64,000 nt of DNA from DASWOJ01 sp964242415 (GCA_964242415.1 CAXTAT010000002.1:248001-312000), one strand, 5' to 3'; positions 43,621-51,601 are shown, counted from the stretch's first letter. Made by a program: numbers and translations. The notes: generated from the sequence alone by a model not told the origin.

Positions 43621-44700
43621 CTACAGCGTGCCTGCCGGCGTCCAGGCCGGGGACTGCCGGGGATCGAACCCCGTGGTCCCCGCCGGCGGCCGGGCAGCAT
43701 CGCGGCCCATGCGGTCGGCCAGCCAGTGGCCTACCAGCCGCCCATCCAGCATCACGTCACCACCGCCGCGCCCCGCGTCGGCCTGCGGTGGCGGCGGAGC
43801 GGCCGGACGGGCAGCAAAGGGCGGAGCGCCAGATGGCGCCGGCGCATCCGGTGCAGGCGCCATCGGGGCGGCTGGCGGGCTGCGCGGCGGCTGGGCCGCG
43901 GGCGGGGCAGCCGGCGGGAGCATCGGCAGAAGAATGGAAGGCATCGGCGCCGCGACGCGCGGGCTTGGCCGCGGACGGTCCGGCGCCGCCATGGCAGGCA
44001 GCGGCGGCAACAGCATCGCCAACTCGATCCGCGGCGCGGCCTGAACCGGCGGGGGCGCCGCCGCGGCAGGGGCTGGGCGCAGCGGCGCCGGCGGCGTACG
44101 CCAGCCGGAGGGCGCCGCCGTTGCAGCCATAGCCGGAACTGCCAATGCCGGGGCGGCAGGCGGCAGAGCCACCCGCAGCGGGTCCGCCAGCGGTGGCGAC
44201 TCCGCAGGCGGCGCGAACGCGGCTGCAAGGATTTCTCCAGCCGGCGCAGCCGGGCGCAGGGCCGCGGGAGCGGCGCTTGGCGCAACATCCAACGCGGCCT
44301 GAAGCGCCCGAGGCTCCACAGCGGCGGGCGCACGCGGCGCAGGCAAGGCCGACGCCGACGCCGCCAAGGTCGTCGGGGCAGCACGGTCAGGCACGCCCGG
44401 CAGCGGCTCCGGCCCAGCGGACGGAGCCGCCGCCGCCGTCGTGCCGGACGAGGCAGCCACAGCCGGCGCCGCAGCAGCCGGCGCAGCCTCCGCCACAGCC
44501 GCAACAGGCCCTGGCGTGCCCGCGACCCGCCCCGCGGCGCGCACCTTGGTCCCAGCCTGGCCCATCAGCGCCTCCAGCCGCCCAGAGCTTGCAGCCACGG
44601 CGGCATCCAGCGCCTGCAGCTCCTGCATGATCACCTGCAGCCCGGCGCTGACGCCGTCTTGCAAGGCCAGGTTGATGCCAACCTCGTAGGCGTCGATCAT
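43621..44700 (-). CDS. Short Pro/Ala-rich tape-measure-like tail protein
   Basis: A 359-residue protein in the tape measure position. The first ~55 residues are a normal helical tape-measure start (YEVGINLALQDGVSAGLQVI, MQELQALDAAVAASSGRLEA). The next ~250 residues are mostly Pro and Ala in low-complexity order with few heptads. The end (GGGDVMLDGRLVGHWLADRM, then a PAGTTGFDP) is the conserved tape-measure/tail tail. True tape measure proteins are usually 600-1500 mostly helical residues, so this is unusually short and disordered. Its start overlaps the preceding small frame (ATGA). Confidence 0.65.
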   Translation of the reverse strand: MIDAYEVGINLALQDGVSAGLQVIMQELQALDAAVAASSGRLEALMGQAGTKVRAAGRVAGTPGPVAAVAEAAPAAAAPAVAASSGTTAAAAPSAGPEPLPGVPDRAAPTTLAASASALPAPRAPAAVEPRALQAALDVAPSAAPAALRPAAPAGEILAAAFAPPAESPPLADPLRVALPPAAPALAVPAMAATAAPSGWRTPPAPLRPAPAAAAPPPVQAAPRIELAMLLPPLPAMAAPDRPRPSPRVAAPMPSILLPMLPPAAPPAAQPPRSPPAAPMAPAPDAPAPSGAPPFAARPAAPPPPQADAGRGGGDVMLDGRLVGHWLADRMGRDAARPPAGTTGFDPRQSPAWTPAGTL

Positions 44701-44819
44701 CGCGGGCTCCCCTTCGGCCGCAGCCGGGCCATGCGCCCATTGGCCGGGCGAGGTGGCGAAGGCATCCCCTCCAAGCGCAGCACCAGGGTATCCACGCCAT
44801 AGGCCGGCCCAGCATTCAC
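44697..44819 (-). CDS. Small phage ORF between GT and the tape measure gene
   Basis: A 40-residue frame from GTG 44819 (overlapping the GT stop as GTGA) to TGA 44697 (overlapping the tape measure ATG). It reads NAGPAYGVDTLVLRLEGMPS, then PPRPANGRMARLRPKGSPR. Tight overlaps on both sides suggest translation. An in-frame ATG at 44831 would give 44 residues. No family is recognised; it could be a linker peptide needed for coupling only. Confidence 0.45.
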   Translation of the reverse strand: MNAGPAYGVDTLVLRLEGMPSPPRPANGRMARLRPKGSPR

Positions 44820-45036
44820 TGGACCGTCCATCCCATCGCCGCCCAATCCCACGTCAGGCCGTCCATCTGGCCGATCGCGATCACCCATGCCGTCCGCTCC
44901 TGCGCATCAAGCGAGAACGCCACATCCAGCGGCACCCCGTTGCGGATCAGGAACAGGCAATCGACCAGGTCCGCCTGCCCCACCATCCCTCGCAGCGCCG
45001 CCGGGTCAGGCGCCCCGGCGGCGCCGATCAGTTTGG
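44816..45036 (-). CDS. GT part of the tail assembly chaperone (reached by -1 frameshift)
   Basis: In the -1 frame relative to gene G, starting at the slippery site, 71 sense codons encode LIGAAGAPDPAALRGMVGQA, DLVDCLFLIRNGVPLDVAFS, LDAQERTAWVIAIGQMDGLT, WDWAAMGWTVQ and stop. There is no independent ribosome-binding site at a suitable start. By analogy with lambda G/GT and P2 E/E', it is expressed as a G-GT fusion (about 174 residues) that recruits the tape measure protein and tube subunits. Confidence 0.82.
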
Positions 45037-45339
45037 GTTGGAAAGCGCCTCCCCGACCGCCGCCAGCCCGGCGTCGCCCAACCGGCCCACCAGGGCCTCA
45101 AGCTGCGCCTCGCTCATCGCGGCCGGCACCGGCACGCCATCGATGGCCTGCACGCAGTATGCCAGCATCGCATAGCCGACATAGCGGTCGTTGCCCGACA
45201 GCACCGGCCCGAGCGCCTTGAACAGCCGCAGCCGGTCCAGCGCACCGGGCCGGCGCAGCTCCAGCGTGCGCCCGGCGGCGTCGGTGGCCTGCAGGGGCCG
45301 CCCGGCCTCGGCGATGATGCGTTCCGATGGGGTGTCCAT
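45028..45339 (-). CDS. Tail assembly chaperone G
   Basis: A 103-residue protein between the tail tube gene and the tape measure gene. MDTPSERIIAEAGRPLQATD, LRRPGALDRLRLFKALGPVL, YVGYAMLAYCVQAIDGVPVP and LVGRLGDAGLAAVGEAL resemble G/E-type tail chaperones. It ends SNPN-stop at the slippery site. Upstream lies the assembly gap. Confidence 0.85.
   Translation of the reverse strand: MDTPSERIIAEAGRPLQATDAAGRTLELRRPGALDRLRLFKALGPVLSGNDRYVGYAMLAYCVQAIDGVPVPAAMSEAQLEALVGRLGDAGLAAVGEALSNPN
45031..45037 (-). promoter_or_regulatory. Programmed -1 ribosomal frameshift site C CCA AAC
   Basis: On the minus strand the heptamer C-CCA-AAC (an ideal X-XXY-YYZ slippery sequence) lies immediately before the TGA stop of gene G (45030-45028). 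Slipping one base back continues into the 71-codon GT frame. Canonical position and sequence for tail assembly chaperone genes. Confidence 0.88.
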
Positions 45340-45361
45340 GATTATCCTTCCCCCTCTCCCG

Positions 45362-45461
45362 NNNNNNNNNNNNNNNNNNNNNNNNNNNNNNNNNNNNNNN
45401 NNNNNNNNNNNNNNNNNNNNNNNNNNNNNNNNNNNNNNNNNNNNNNNNNNNNNNNNNNNNN
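45362..45461. other. Assembly gap of 100 N
   Basis: Exactly 100 undetermined bases, flanked on the left by CCTTCCCCCTCTCCCG (45346-45361) and on the right by CCCTCTCCCGAAGGGAGAGG then GAGCAG (45462-45486). The flanks are parts of the type B palindrome, so the gap lies inside a repeat pair between the tail tube gene and G. True length unknown; reading frames across it are meaningless. Confidence 0.95.
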
Positions 45462-45495
45462 CCCTCTCCCGAAGGGAGAGGGAGCAGCAAGCAGC

Positions 45496-45942
45496 TTAAA
45501 TCCGCTTGCGCCGGCTGGCGAAGAACTCCAGCCGCTGGCGCACCGGCGCGTCGCCCTTCCAGGCCCCGGCATTGGACAGCTTGAACACCGCCGCCTCGAA
45601 CTGGTACGTGCTCGTGCTGCCACTGGGTTCGGCGATGTACTGGTACAGCGTCGCCCCCAACAGCACTCCCTGCGTGATCCAGGCCTGCTCCAGCCCGTTG
45701 ATGAAGTCATCCGCCGCCGAGTTGCCGCGCTCCAGGTCGAAGTGCCCCTCCCACCCCTTCGGCAGCTCGGCCGCCAGGTGCACCCCGTCCAGCCGGTCGA
45801 TCCGGATCGGATGCGTCATCTGCCGGCTCTCGAACCCCGTCACATGCGTGAGGTCCACCCGGGACCCCGCCTGCCCCCCCACACCCGGAGCGATCACCAC
45901 AAGCTGGCAGTCCCGCCCAGTCGAAAACGTGTTTGCTGGCAT
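45496..45942 (-). CDS. Phage tail tube protein
   Basis: A 148-residue protein directly after the sheath gene. MPANTFSTGRDCQLVVIAPG, VDLTHVTGFESRQMTHPIRI, WEGHFDLERGNSAADDFING and the C-terminal TYQFEAAVFKLSNAGAWKGD are consistent with a tube subunit (gpFII/XkdM-like), which forms the inner tail channel. Sheath then tube is the constant order in contractile tails. 15 bases separate the two genes. Confidence 0.82.
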   Translation of the reverse strand: MPANTFSTGRDCQLVVIAPGVGGQAGSRVDLTHVTGFESRQMTHPIRIDRLDGVHLAAELPKGWEGHFDLERGNSAADDFINGLEQAWITQGVLLGATLYQYIAEPSGSTSTYQFEAAVFKLSNAGAWKGDAPVRQRLEFFASRRKRI

Positions 45943-45957
45943 CGCCCAGGCCCTCCC

Positions 45958-47532
45958 TTAAACCACTTGACCCGTCGGCAGCGTCTGCCGCGTGACCTGC
46001 ACGGTCTGCCCGCCTTCAAGGTTCACGATGAACCGCTCGTTGATCGCCTGGTACTGCACCTGCGCGTCCGACTGCACGTACCCCAGCCCCACCCGCGCCG
46101 CCGGGTTGTTGCTCGCGTCGCACACCACGCTGAACGGCAGGCTGCCGTCGATGCTGCCCAGGATGCCCTGCCCCAGCATCCCCTGCAGGAAGCTCAACTG
46201 CGTGCTGCGGATGCGCTGCAGCAGCCCGGCGTTGATCACCTGCCCCACATACTGCCCCATCCCCGCCGACAGCGTCGCCGCGATGTAGTTGGTCAGACGC
46301 GTGTAGTTGTCGCCGTTCACCGCAGCGCCGCTGGACGAGTTGTGCCCGCCGCGCACCCCCCAGAAGCTGCCCGCCGGCTGCGGGTTGGCGATCACGTCGA
46401 TCCCGTTGCCCAGCAGCACCGCCAGCTCGGCCGTGCTATAGCCGGTAGTCTGCGCGCTGCCGGGCACCCCCGCGCGCTGCGTTCCCACGACGCCGTACAG
46501 CGGCTTGTTCAGGCTGCTCTGCTCCGGGCTGAGGTTCGCCAGCCGCCCCGCCACGAACCCCTGCGGGCTCACCAGCCGGATGGTGCCGCTGACGGGATCG
46601 TTCCAGTAAACCCAGTCGCCGAACATCAGCTTGGCCGAGTAGCTGTCCAGCCCCGCCCCCTGCTTCACCGCAACCGCCGCCGGGATGCCATCGCCGGACG
46701 GCCCCGTCAGGATGGCATACAGCCCCTCCTGCTGCGCGAACCCGGCTTGGCCCGACCAGTGCGTGGGATCATCGGCGTCGGCCAGCAGCAGCAAGCTGCA
46801 GCCTTGCCCGCGCAGCGCATACATGCCCGTGCGCGGCAGCCCGTCCTGCCCCACCAGCGCGGGGACCGACACGCCCGCCGCCCCGTCGCTGCCATTGAGC
46901 AAGCTCTGCTCCGAGAGCTGCACCGGCTGCGTCGTGGTGGCATTGCCAAGGCTCGCCACGCACAACTGGCTGGGTCCGCGCAGCGCCCCCAGCCCGAGGT
47001 TCACCGCATTGACCAGGTTGCCCCACAGCGCCGCCGGCGTTGGCGCCGCCAGGTTGTCGAACGTCTCCGCCACCTGCCCCGGCAACCCCAGCGTGAACCG
47101 CCACGTCCCCGCCGCCGACCCCGGCGTCAGCGCCAGCGCCACCTGGTTGCCCAGGCTGCCCGAGTAACGCGCCGCCAGCAGCACGGGATACCCGGCATTG
47201 GCATAGAACAGCGCATAGTTCGCCGCCGCATCCGTCCCGTCCGACACCCGCACGCAGCGGAACCCCTGCGCACCTTGCTGGACGGCGGTGGCCACCTGCG
47301 TCCCCATGTCGAACCGCCGCGGCTGCAGCGGCCCGAACCCCCGGGCATAGTCCGCCATGGTGCCGACCACGACCGGCTGGTTGACCGGCCCCCAGGTCGC
47401 GGTCCCAACGACGCCGACCACGTTGGTCGGCACCCCGTTCAGCACCAGGTTCTGCGGCGGCACCACCTGCACATACAGGTCCGGCACCACCAGCGCCGTG
47501 GTGTTCAGCGCGCCCGCTTGCACGACCGGCAT
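45958..47532 (-). CDS. Contractile tail sheath protein
   Basis: A 524-residue sheath subunit, the key evidence that the tail is contractile. It starts MPVVQAGALNTTALVVPDLY at 47532, with VVPPQNLVLNGVPTNVVGVV and GTATWGPVNQPVVVG. The C-terminal polymerisation region is typical (RGGHNSSSGAAVNGDNYTRL, TNYIAATLSAGMGQYVGQV, QAINERFIVNLEGGQTVQVT). It is the largest of the core tail genes and starts 2 bases after the 46-residue small gene. Confidence 0.92.
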   Translation of the reverse strand: MPVVQAGALNTTALVVPDLYVQVVPPQNLVLNGVPTNVVGVVGTATWGPVNQPVVVGTMADYARGFGPLQPRRFDMGTQVATAVQQGAQGFRCVRVSDGTDAAANYALFYANAGYPVLLAARYSGSLGNQVALALTPGSAAGTWRFTLGLPGQVAETFDNLAAPTPAALWGNLVNAVNLGLGALRGPSQLCVASLGNATTTQPVQLSEQSLLNGSDGAAGVSVPALVGQDGLPRTGMYALRGQGCSLLLLADADDPTHWSGQAGFAQQEGLYAILTGPSGDGIPAAVAVKQGAGLDSYSAKLMFGDWVYWNDPVSGTIRLVSPQGFVAGRLANLSPEQSSLNKPLYGVVGTQRAGVPGSAQTTGYSTAELAVLLGNGIDVIANPQPAGSFWGVRGGHNSSSGAAVNGDNYTRLTNYIAATLSAGMGQYVGQVINAGLLQRIRSTQLSFLQGMLGQGILGSIDGSLPFSVVCDASNNPAARVGLGYVQSDAQVQYQAINERFIVNLEGGQTVQVTRQTLPTGQVV

Positions 47533-47534
47533 GA

Positions 47535-47675
47535 CTAGATCTCCTGCGGCGGGTTGATGCGGACGACATGCCCGGCATGCTCGCCGGCCAGGACATGCGC
47601 GATGGTGGCCGGGTCGGTGATGCTCTGTCCGACCTCGTACGGCCCGAACGGCCGCACGACGATGAGGTGCTGCAT
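47535..47675 (-). CDS. Small phage protein ahead of the sheath gene
   Basis: A 46-residue protein: MQHLIVVRPFGPYEVGQSIT, DPATIAHVLAGEHAGHVVRI, NPPQEI, stop. Coding-type GC3 and a 2-base gap to the sheath start support it. Small proteins of this kind precede sheath genes in Mu-like and related phages; function unknown. It is too short for usual ORF cut-offs and likely to be missed. Confidence 0.75.
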   Translation of the reverse strand: MQHLIVVRPFGPYEVGQSITDPATIAHVLAGEHAGHVVRINPPQEI

Positions 47676-47694
47676 AAAACGTCCTTTCTGCTCT

Positions 47695-48064
47695 GCTCCC
47701 TCCCCCTCCGGGAGAGGGCCGGGGTGAGGGAAGCGGCAAGCACCGCGCCTTCGATCTTGCAGCGCGTGCTAGGGGCGGGGCCGGCGCTTGCGGCGTCCCT
47801 CACCCCGGCCCCGTCCCGGAGGGTAGGGCGATCGCATATGCTATGGGCACGCTGCCTGCTCCCTCTCCCCCTATCGAGAGAGGGCCGGGGTAAGGGGGTC
47901 GTGCGGCGCGGACCTGCTGGCCCGGGCAGCCCGGTTTCGCTGGCGTCGGGTGGCGCTAGACAAGCAAGCCACCCTCACCCCGGCCCTCTCCCAAAGCGGG
48001 AGAGGGGGAAGCGGCGGTTCCTCACGGCATACGCAACCGCCCTACCCGGAGGGAGAGGGAGAAG
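47695..48064. repeat. Cluster of GGGAGAGGG palindromes (type B)
   Basis: Five copies or part copies lie between the sheath-side small gene and the next phage gene, at 47695-47730, 47797-47828, 47859-47898, 47972-48009 and 48041-48064. Orientations alternate, as if one inverted pair had inserted into another. Two copies are decayed (CCGTCCCGGAGGGTAGGG, CCCCTATCGAGAGAGGG). Confidence 0.82.
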
Positions 48065-48067
48065 CAG

Positions 48068-48847
48068 TCAGCCCGTCGCCGCCAAGCCATCCACCGACGC
48101 CGTGCCCCACAGCATCGTGGGCAGCGCGGCGTCGGCCACGGTCGGGTACTCCACGGCCGCCAGCAGGTCCCGCCGCCACACGTTGGCCGCGGCCCCGGCA
48201 TCCGTCACCGACCCGCCAGACGCCCGCACCCGGCAGCCCCAGCCGCCGACATCCAGGAACACCGTCGCCGCCAGCGCCAGATCGACCGCCGCCGCCAGCC
48301 GGTCTCGCACGTCGGGCGCCGGGCACCACAGGGTCAGGCGCATCGGCTGCACCTGCCGCCGCAGCTCCGTCCCGCCCGCGCCGTCCGCGACCACCTGCGC
48401 CGCGATGCCCCGCCCGTCCAGCAACGTCACCGAAGTGCCCTGCAGCAGCGCCGGCCGGTCCACCCGCACCTGCGCCGCCAGCACCGCCGCCACCAGCCCC
48501 GGCGTGTCGCCGTCACGCAGCCGATAGGCGTACTCCTGCCCGTCCACCCGCAGCCCCGCCACCTGGCCCGGCCCACCCTGGCCGGTGAACGCCACCAGAT
48601 CGCCCAGCACGGCCACCTGCAGCGTCGGCGCCGGCACGGCACCCTGCCACTCCGCCGGATAGCGCGTGGTGTTGCGCGGGCCGCCGCCAGGCGTCACGGT
48701 CAGGTGGGCGCGCCCGGCCTTCAGATCGGCCTCCAGCGCGGCCGCACGCGGCCAGCCGCGATAGACGCGCACGCCCGCCGGATCGTCCGCCACCGCATCG
48801 GCGGCAAGGGCGGCCAGGGCCTGCTCGATGTCCGACTGGTCCGGCAT
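48068..48847 (-). CDS. Phage protein, possible tail terminator
   Basis: A 259-residue protein starting MPDQSDIEQALAALAADAVA at 48847, with the ATG overlapping the upstream stop (TGATG). RVYRGWPRAAALEADLKAGR, AHLTVTPGGGPRNTTRYPAE and a C-terminal region with TLWCPAPDVRDRLAAAVDLA, LPTMLW suggest a neck or tail-terminator role, as do position (between the connector genes and the sheath) and the phrase pattern. No firm family assignment. Confidence 0.62.
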   Translation of the reverse strand: MPDQSDIEQALAALAADAVADDPAGVRVYRGWPRAAALEADLKAGRAHLTVTPGGGPRNTTRYPAEWQGAVPAPTLQVAVLGDLVAFTGQGGPGQVAGLRVDGQEYAYRLRDGDTPGLVAAVLAAQVRVDRPALLQGTSVTLLDGRGIAAQVVADGAGGTELRRQVQPMRLTLWCPAPDVRDRLAAAVDLALAATVFLDVGGWGCRVRASGGSVTDAGAAANVWRRDLLAAVEYPTVADAALPTMLWGTASVDGLAATG

Positions 48848-49476
48848 CACGTCCCCACCTGGCGAACATGCAGCCGCCATCCCAGCTCCGACAGCTCCAC
48901 GGCGCCCACGGTGTAGGCGTGCCCGGCATCGTCGGTCATCGCATCGCCCGTGCGCACGGCCGGCGCCCCAAGCGGCAGCAGCACATGGAACCCCGCCAGC
49001 GCGCCATCGTCCGGCAGCCCGAAGCCGCGCCCCGCGCCGCCCGACAGCACCTGCGCCGGCCAGCCGAGCAGCACCGGATCGGCCGGGGCCGCGCCGCCAT
49101 ACTCCCCCAACCCGGCGTCCGCAGGCCCGGCCGGGCGCATGACCGCCACGGTCGCATTCGCCAGCACGCAAAGCGGCCGGTGCAGCGGCGGCAGCAGCGC
49201 CACGAACAGCGTCCCGCGCGGCCCGCGCAGCAGGTCGCCGACGCGCAAGTAGGCGCTGTCGAACGTGCCGCGCAGGGCGCGTTCATACCCCATGGGCCGC
49301 CGGTACCCGGGGTCGCCCCCATCGAACGCCGCAGGCAGCCGGAGGAACCGCCCCTCCGGCCGCAGCGGGTCCACCGGCCCATTTGGACGCAGCGCATCGT
49401 ACGGCAGCCCGAACACCCGAGCCGCCGCGCCCATGCCCCGGCTGAGCCGGTCCTGCAAAACCGTCCCGTCCATCAT
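48847..49476 (-). CDS. Phage head-tail junction/structural protein
   Basis: A 209-residue protein starting MMDGTVLQDRLSRGMGAAAR at 49476. Landmarks are GDPGYRRPMGYERALRGTFD, LRVGDLLRGPRGTLFVALLP and a C-terminal AGHAYTVGAVELSELGWRLH then VRQVGT. It lies in the neck region between the connector gene and the possible terminator. I do not recognise a named family; it is translationally coupled to the next gene. Confidence 0.65.
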   Translation of the reverse strand: MMDGTVLQDRLSRGMGAAARVFGLPYDALRPNGPVDPLRPEGRFLRLPAAFDGGDPGYRRPMGYERALRGTFDSAYLRVGDLLRGPRGTLFVALLPPLHRPLCVLANATVAVMRPAGPADAGLGEYGGAAPADPVLLGWPAQVLSGGAGRGFGLPDDGALAGFHVLLPLGAPAVRTGDAMTDDAGHAYTVGAVELSELGWRLHVRQVGT

Positions 49477-49484
49477 CCGTCCTG

Positions 49485-49625
49485 CTCCCTCTCCCTCCGG
49501 GAGAGGGCCGGGGTGAGGGGGCGGGCAAAGCGCCACGCTCTCCCACCGTAGGACCCTCAGCCCCAGACGCATGTCCACGCGGCCAGACCCCCTCACCCCG
49601 ACCCTCTCCCGAAGGGAGAGGGAGC
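49485..49625. repeat. Inverted pair of GGGAGAGGG palindromes (type B)
   Basis: Left copy GCTCCCTCTCCCTCCGGGAG then AGGGCCGGGGTGAGGGG (49485-49520), right copy CCCCCTCACCCCGACCCTCT then CCCGAAGGGAGAGGGAG (49587-49625). It lies between two neck genes, next to the stop of the connector gene. Confidence 0.85.
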
Positions 49626-49634
49626 AGGCAGCGT

Positions 49635-50024
49635 TCAGATCACCAGTTGCACGCTGCCGCCGCCACGCCGCAGGTCCGGCCCCGGCTGCACGCCAAGGAA
49701 GCCGCACATCCGCCGCCGCCAGTTGTCGAACAGCCGGTCGCGCTCCTCCAGCTCCTGCGAGTTGCGCACCCAGCCGCCGGCCGAGCTGGTATCCAGCCCG
49801 GCCCCGGCCTCAGGGATCGCCGCCTCCAGCCCGCGCAACGTCCGCAGGTAAGTGTGCAACACCGCCGTCTCGCTGTCCGACAGCCCCGCCAGCCGCACGT
49901 CCACCGCCGCGCTGTCCTGATAGAACCACCAGCCGCTGTGCGCCCCCACCGCCGCCCCATAGGTGGGATAGCCCAGGAACCGCCGGGCATCGGTCTTGTC
50001 GGCCTCGGTCAGCCCCGCGTTCAT
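49635..50024 (-). CDS. Putative head-tail connector protein
   Basis: A 129-residue helical protein starting MNAGLTEADKTDARRFLGYP. It continues TLRGLEAAIPEAGAGLDTSS, QELEERDRLFDNWRRRMCGF and LGVQPGPDLR. Size, helical character and position directly after the major capsid gene fit a gp6/gp7-type connector. ATG 50024 is chosen over GTG 50027. The gap to the capsid stop is 9 bases. Confidence 0.65.
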   Translation of the reverse strand: MNAGLTEADKTDARRFLGYPTYGAAVGAHSGWWFYQDSAAVDVRLAGLSDSETAVLHTYLRTLRGLEAAIPEAGAGLDTSSAGGWVRNSQELEERDRLFDNWRRRMCGFLGVQPGPDLRRGGGSVQLVI

Positions 50025-50033
50025 CACGGGTCA

Positions 50034-51356
50034 CTAACCGACGTGCTCGATGATGACCGCGCGCTTGAACGCCGCGTTGGTCGCCGTCGGCACCACGCTC
50101 GGGTTGGTCAGCGTGTCGCTCGGCGCGCAGAAGCCGCCGATCCAGTACCAGCTCTGCGCGATGATCTGCTGCAGCCGGTCGATCGGCTCGCGCGTCACCA
50201 TCGCAATCCCATCGACCAGGCTCACGATGCTGTCCGGCGGCGCCACGTCCGGCGCGGTCATGCCGGCAAAGTCGCCCTCGATCAGCGCCCCCTGCCCAAC
50301 GACGATCGGCCGCCGCACCACAACGCCCGCCAGCGTCGGATGCGGCTGCACGAAAGCCTCCGTCGTCGGCACGAACCGCAGCCCCAGGAAATCATTCACC
50401 ATGCCCCGGCGGAACACCTGGTTGGCGCTGGTCGCCCCGATGAACAGCCGCTGGAAATCCTGGTCGGCAAACAACTGCCGCGCGCTGACGGGATCGAGGT
50501 AGCAATTATAGGCCCCATCGATCTCCGGCACCGCGTTCATCCGCAGCTTGCTGACGGCATCCAGCAGCGAGGCCATCGCCAGCGTATCCCCGGCCACCAG
50601 CGCCGCCGTCGTGCCGCGCCCGTTCGGCCGCTGCACGACGCTGGCGTTGGCCGCCTGCACCTGGCTGCCCTGCGCCCCGTCCGCCGCGCTGACGTTGCTG
50701 GACAAGGTCAGCACCCCCGACACCCCGCCCGGCGCAGTGCTGACGTTCACCGCGTCCATGCTGGTGCCCACGACCACGTAAACGTCGCCGCCGATGGTGA
50801 CGGTCAGCGTCGTCATGGCGCCCACAGGTCCCTGCACCCCGTTGGTGAAGGCGTTGGTGAACCCGCGCAGGTCATCCACCGACACCTGCGGCCCCGCCGC
50901 ACCCAGCGCCACCCGCACCCGCGTGTTGCCGCCGAAGTACGGCGCGAACAGCGCGTTGCGCGCCAACTCGTCCAGGCTGCGCGCCGCCTGCTCGCCGTTG
51001 ATGGCGGCGTTCTGCAGGAACTGGCTGGCGATGCCGACCCGGCTGGTGACCACGTTGAGGTCCGTCGTGGCCGCATAGTGGTTCAGCGTGATGGTGTACT
51101 GCTCGACGCCCCAGTTCGTCGGCACCAGCCCGTTGTCAAGGTTGACGTTGGTGCTCGCGGGCACCGGGACGGTAACGCTGGGCTTCAGCCCCGCCCGCGT
51201 CTTGGTCAGCGTCTCGCCGATGCCGACCGCAAAGTCCTGCCGGTCCGCACACGCACGGTAGCCGAGCCGCGACGCCATGCTCTGCTGGAACTCGCGCTCC
51301 AGGAAGCCCTGCTGCAGGATCGGCTGCAAGGCGGCGGGAAAGTTCTGGATGCCCAT
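50034..51356 (-). CDS. Phage major capsid protein
   Basis: A 440-residue protein starting MGIQNFPAALQPILQQGFLE at 51356 with GGAG 7 bases upstream. Internal features are VGIASQFLQNAAINGEQAAR, SLDELARNALFAPYFGGNTR, LVAGDTLAMASLLDAVSKLR, YLDPVSARQLFADQDFQRLF and IVGQ-like VVVGQGALIEGDFAGM, WYWIGGFCAPSDTL. Size, position between scaffold-like and connector genes, and the HK97/N4gp56-like domain style identify the coat protein. No separate prohead protease was seen. Confidence 0.82.
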   Translation of the reverse strand: MGIQNFPAALQPILQQGFLEREFQQSMASRLGYRACADRQDFAVGIGETLTKTRAGLKPSVTVPVPASTNVNLDNGLVPTNWGVEQYTITLNHYAATTDLNVVTSRVGIASQFLQNAAINGEQAARSLDELARNALFAPYFGGNTRVRVALGAAGPQVSVDDLRGFTNAFTNGVQGPVGAMTTLTVTIGGDVYVVVGTSMDAVNVSTAPGGVSGVLTLSSNVSAADGAQGSQVQAANASVVQRPNGRGTTAALVAGDTLAMASLLDAVSKLRMNAVPEIDGAYNCYLDPVSARQLFADQDFQRLFIGATSANQVFRRGMVNDFLGLRFVPTTEAFVQPHPTLAGVVVRRPIVVGQGALIEGDFAGMTAPDVAPPDSIVSLVDGIAMVTREPIDRLQQIIAQSWYWIGGFCAPSDTLTNPSVVPTATNAAFKRAVIIEHVG

Positions 51357-51601
51357 GGGGGTGCTCCGTTGGGGAAAACGCCGAAAGCCCGGCGCGGCAA
51401 GGGCCGGGCTGGGGTGGATTGGGCTTGCTCGCTGGCCGGGATGGCCCGCTGCGTCTGCGCGGCCATCATGGCGATGCGGTATCCATTTCCCGGGGCGTCC
51501 GGGCAAGGATTATTTTCCTCTATCGTCGCATGGTGTAGAGGACGGGCCTGCGGTCTATCTTGCTGCAGGCTTTTGTGGGATGCCGAATGGCAGGGGTGGT
51601 C

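Noticed and set aside
44887..47538. Very long plus-strand open frame (883 codons) opposite the sheath, tube and G genes
   Set aside because: It crosses the N gap, is antisense to clear tail genes and is Arg/Pro/His-rich, the usual composition of GC-rich antisense frames.
33131..49625. GGGAGAGGG repeats as a CRISPR array
   Set aside because: Copies are far apart, inverted and irregularly spaced, with genes between them and no cas genes.
33131..49625. GGGAGAGGG palindromes as rho-independent terminators
   Set aside because: Hairpins are good but no T-tract follows in either direction, and termination within the virion operon would be harmful.
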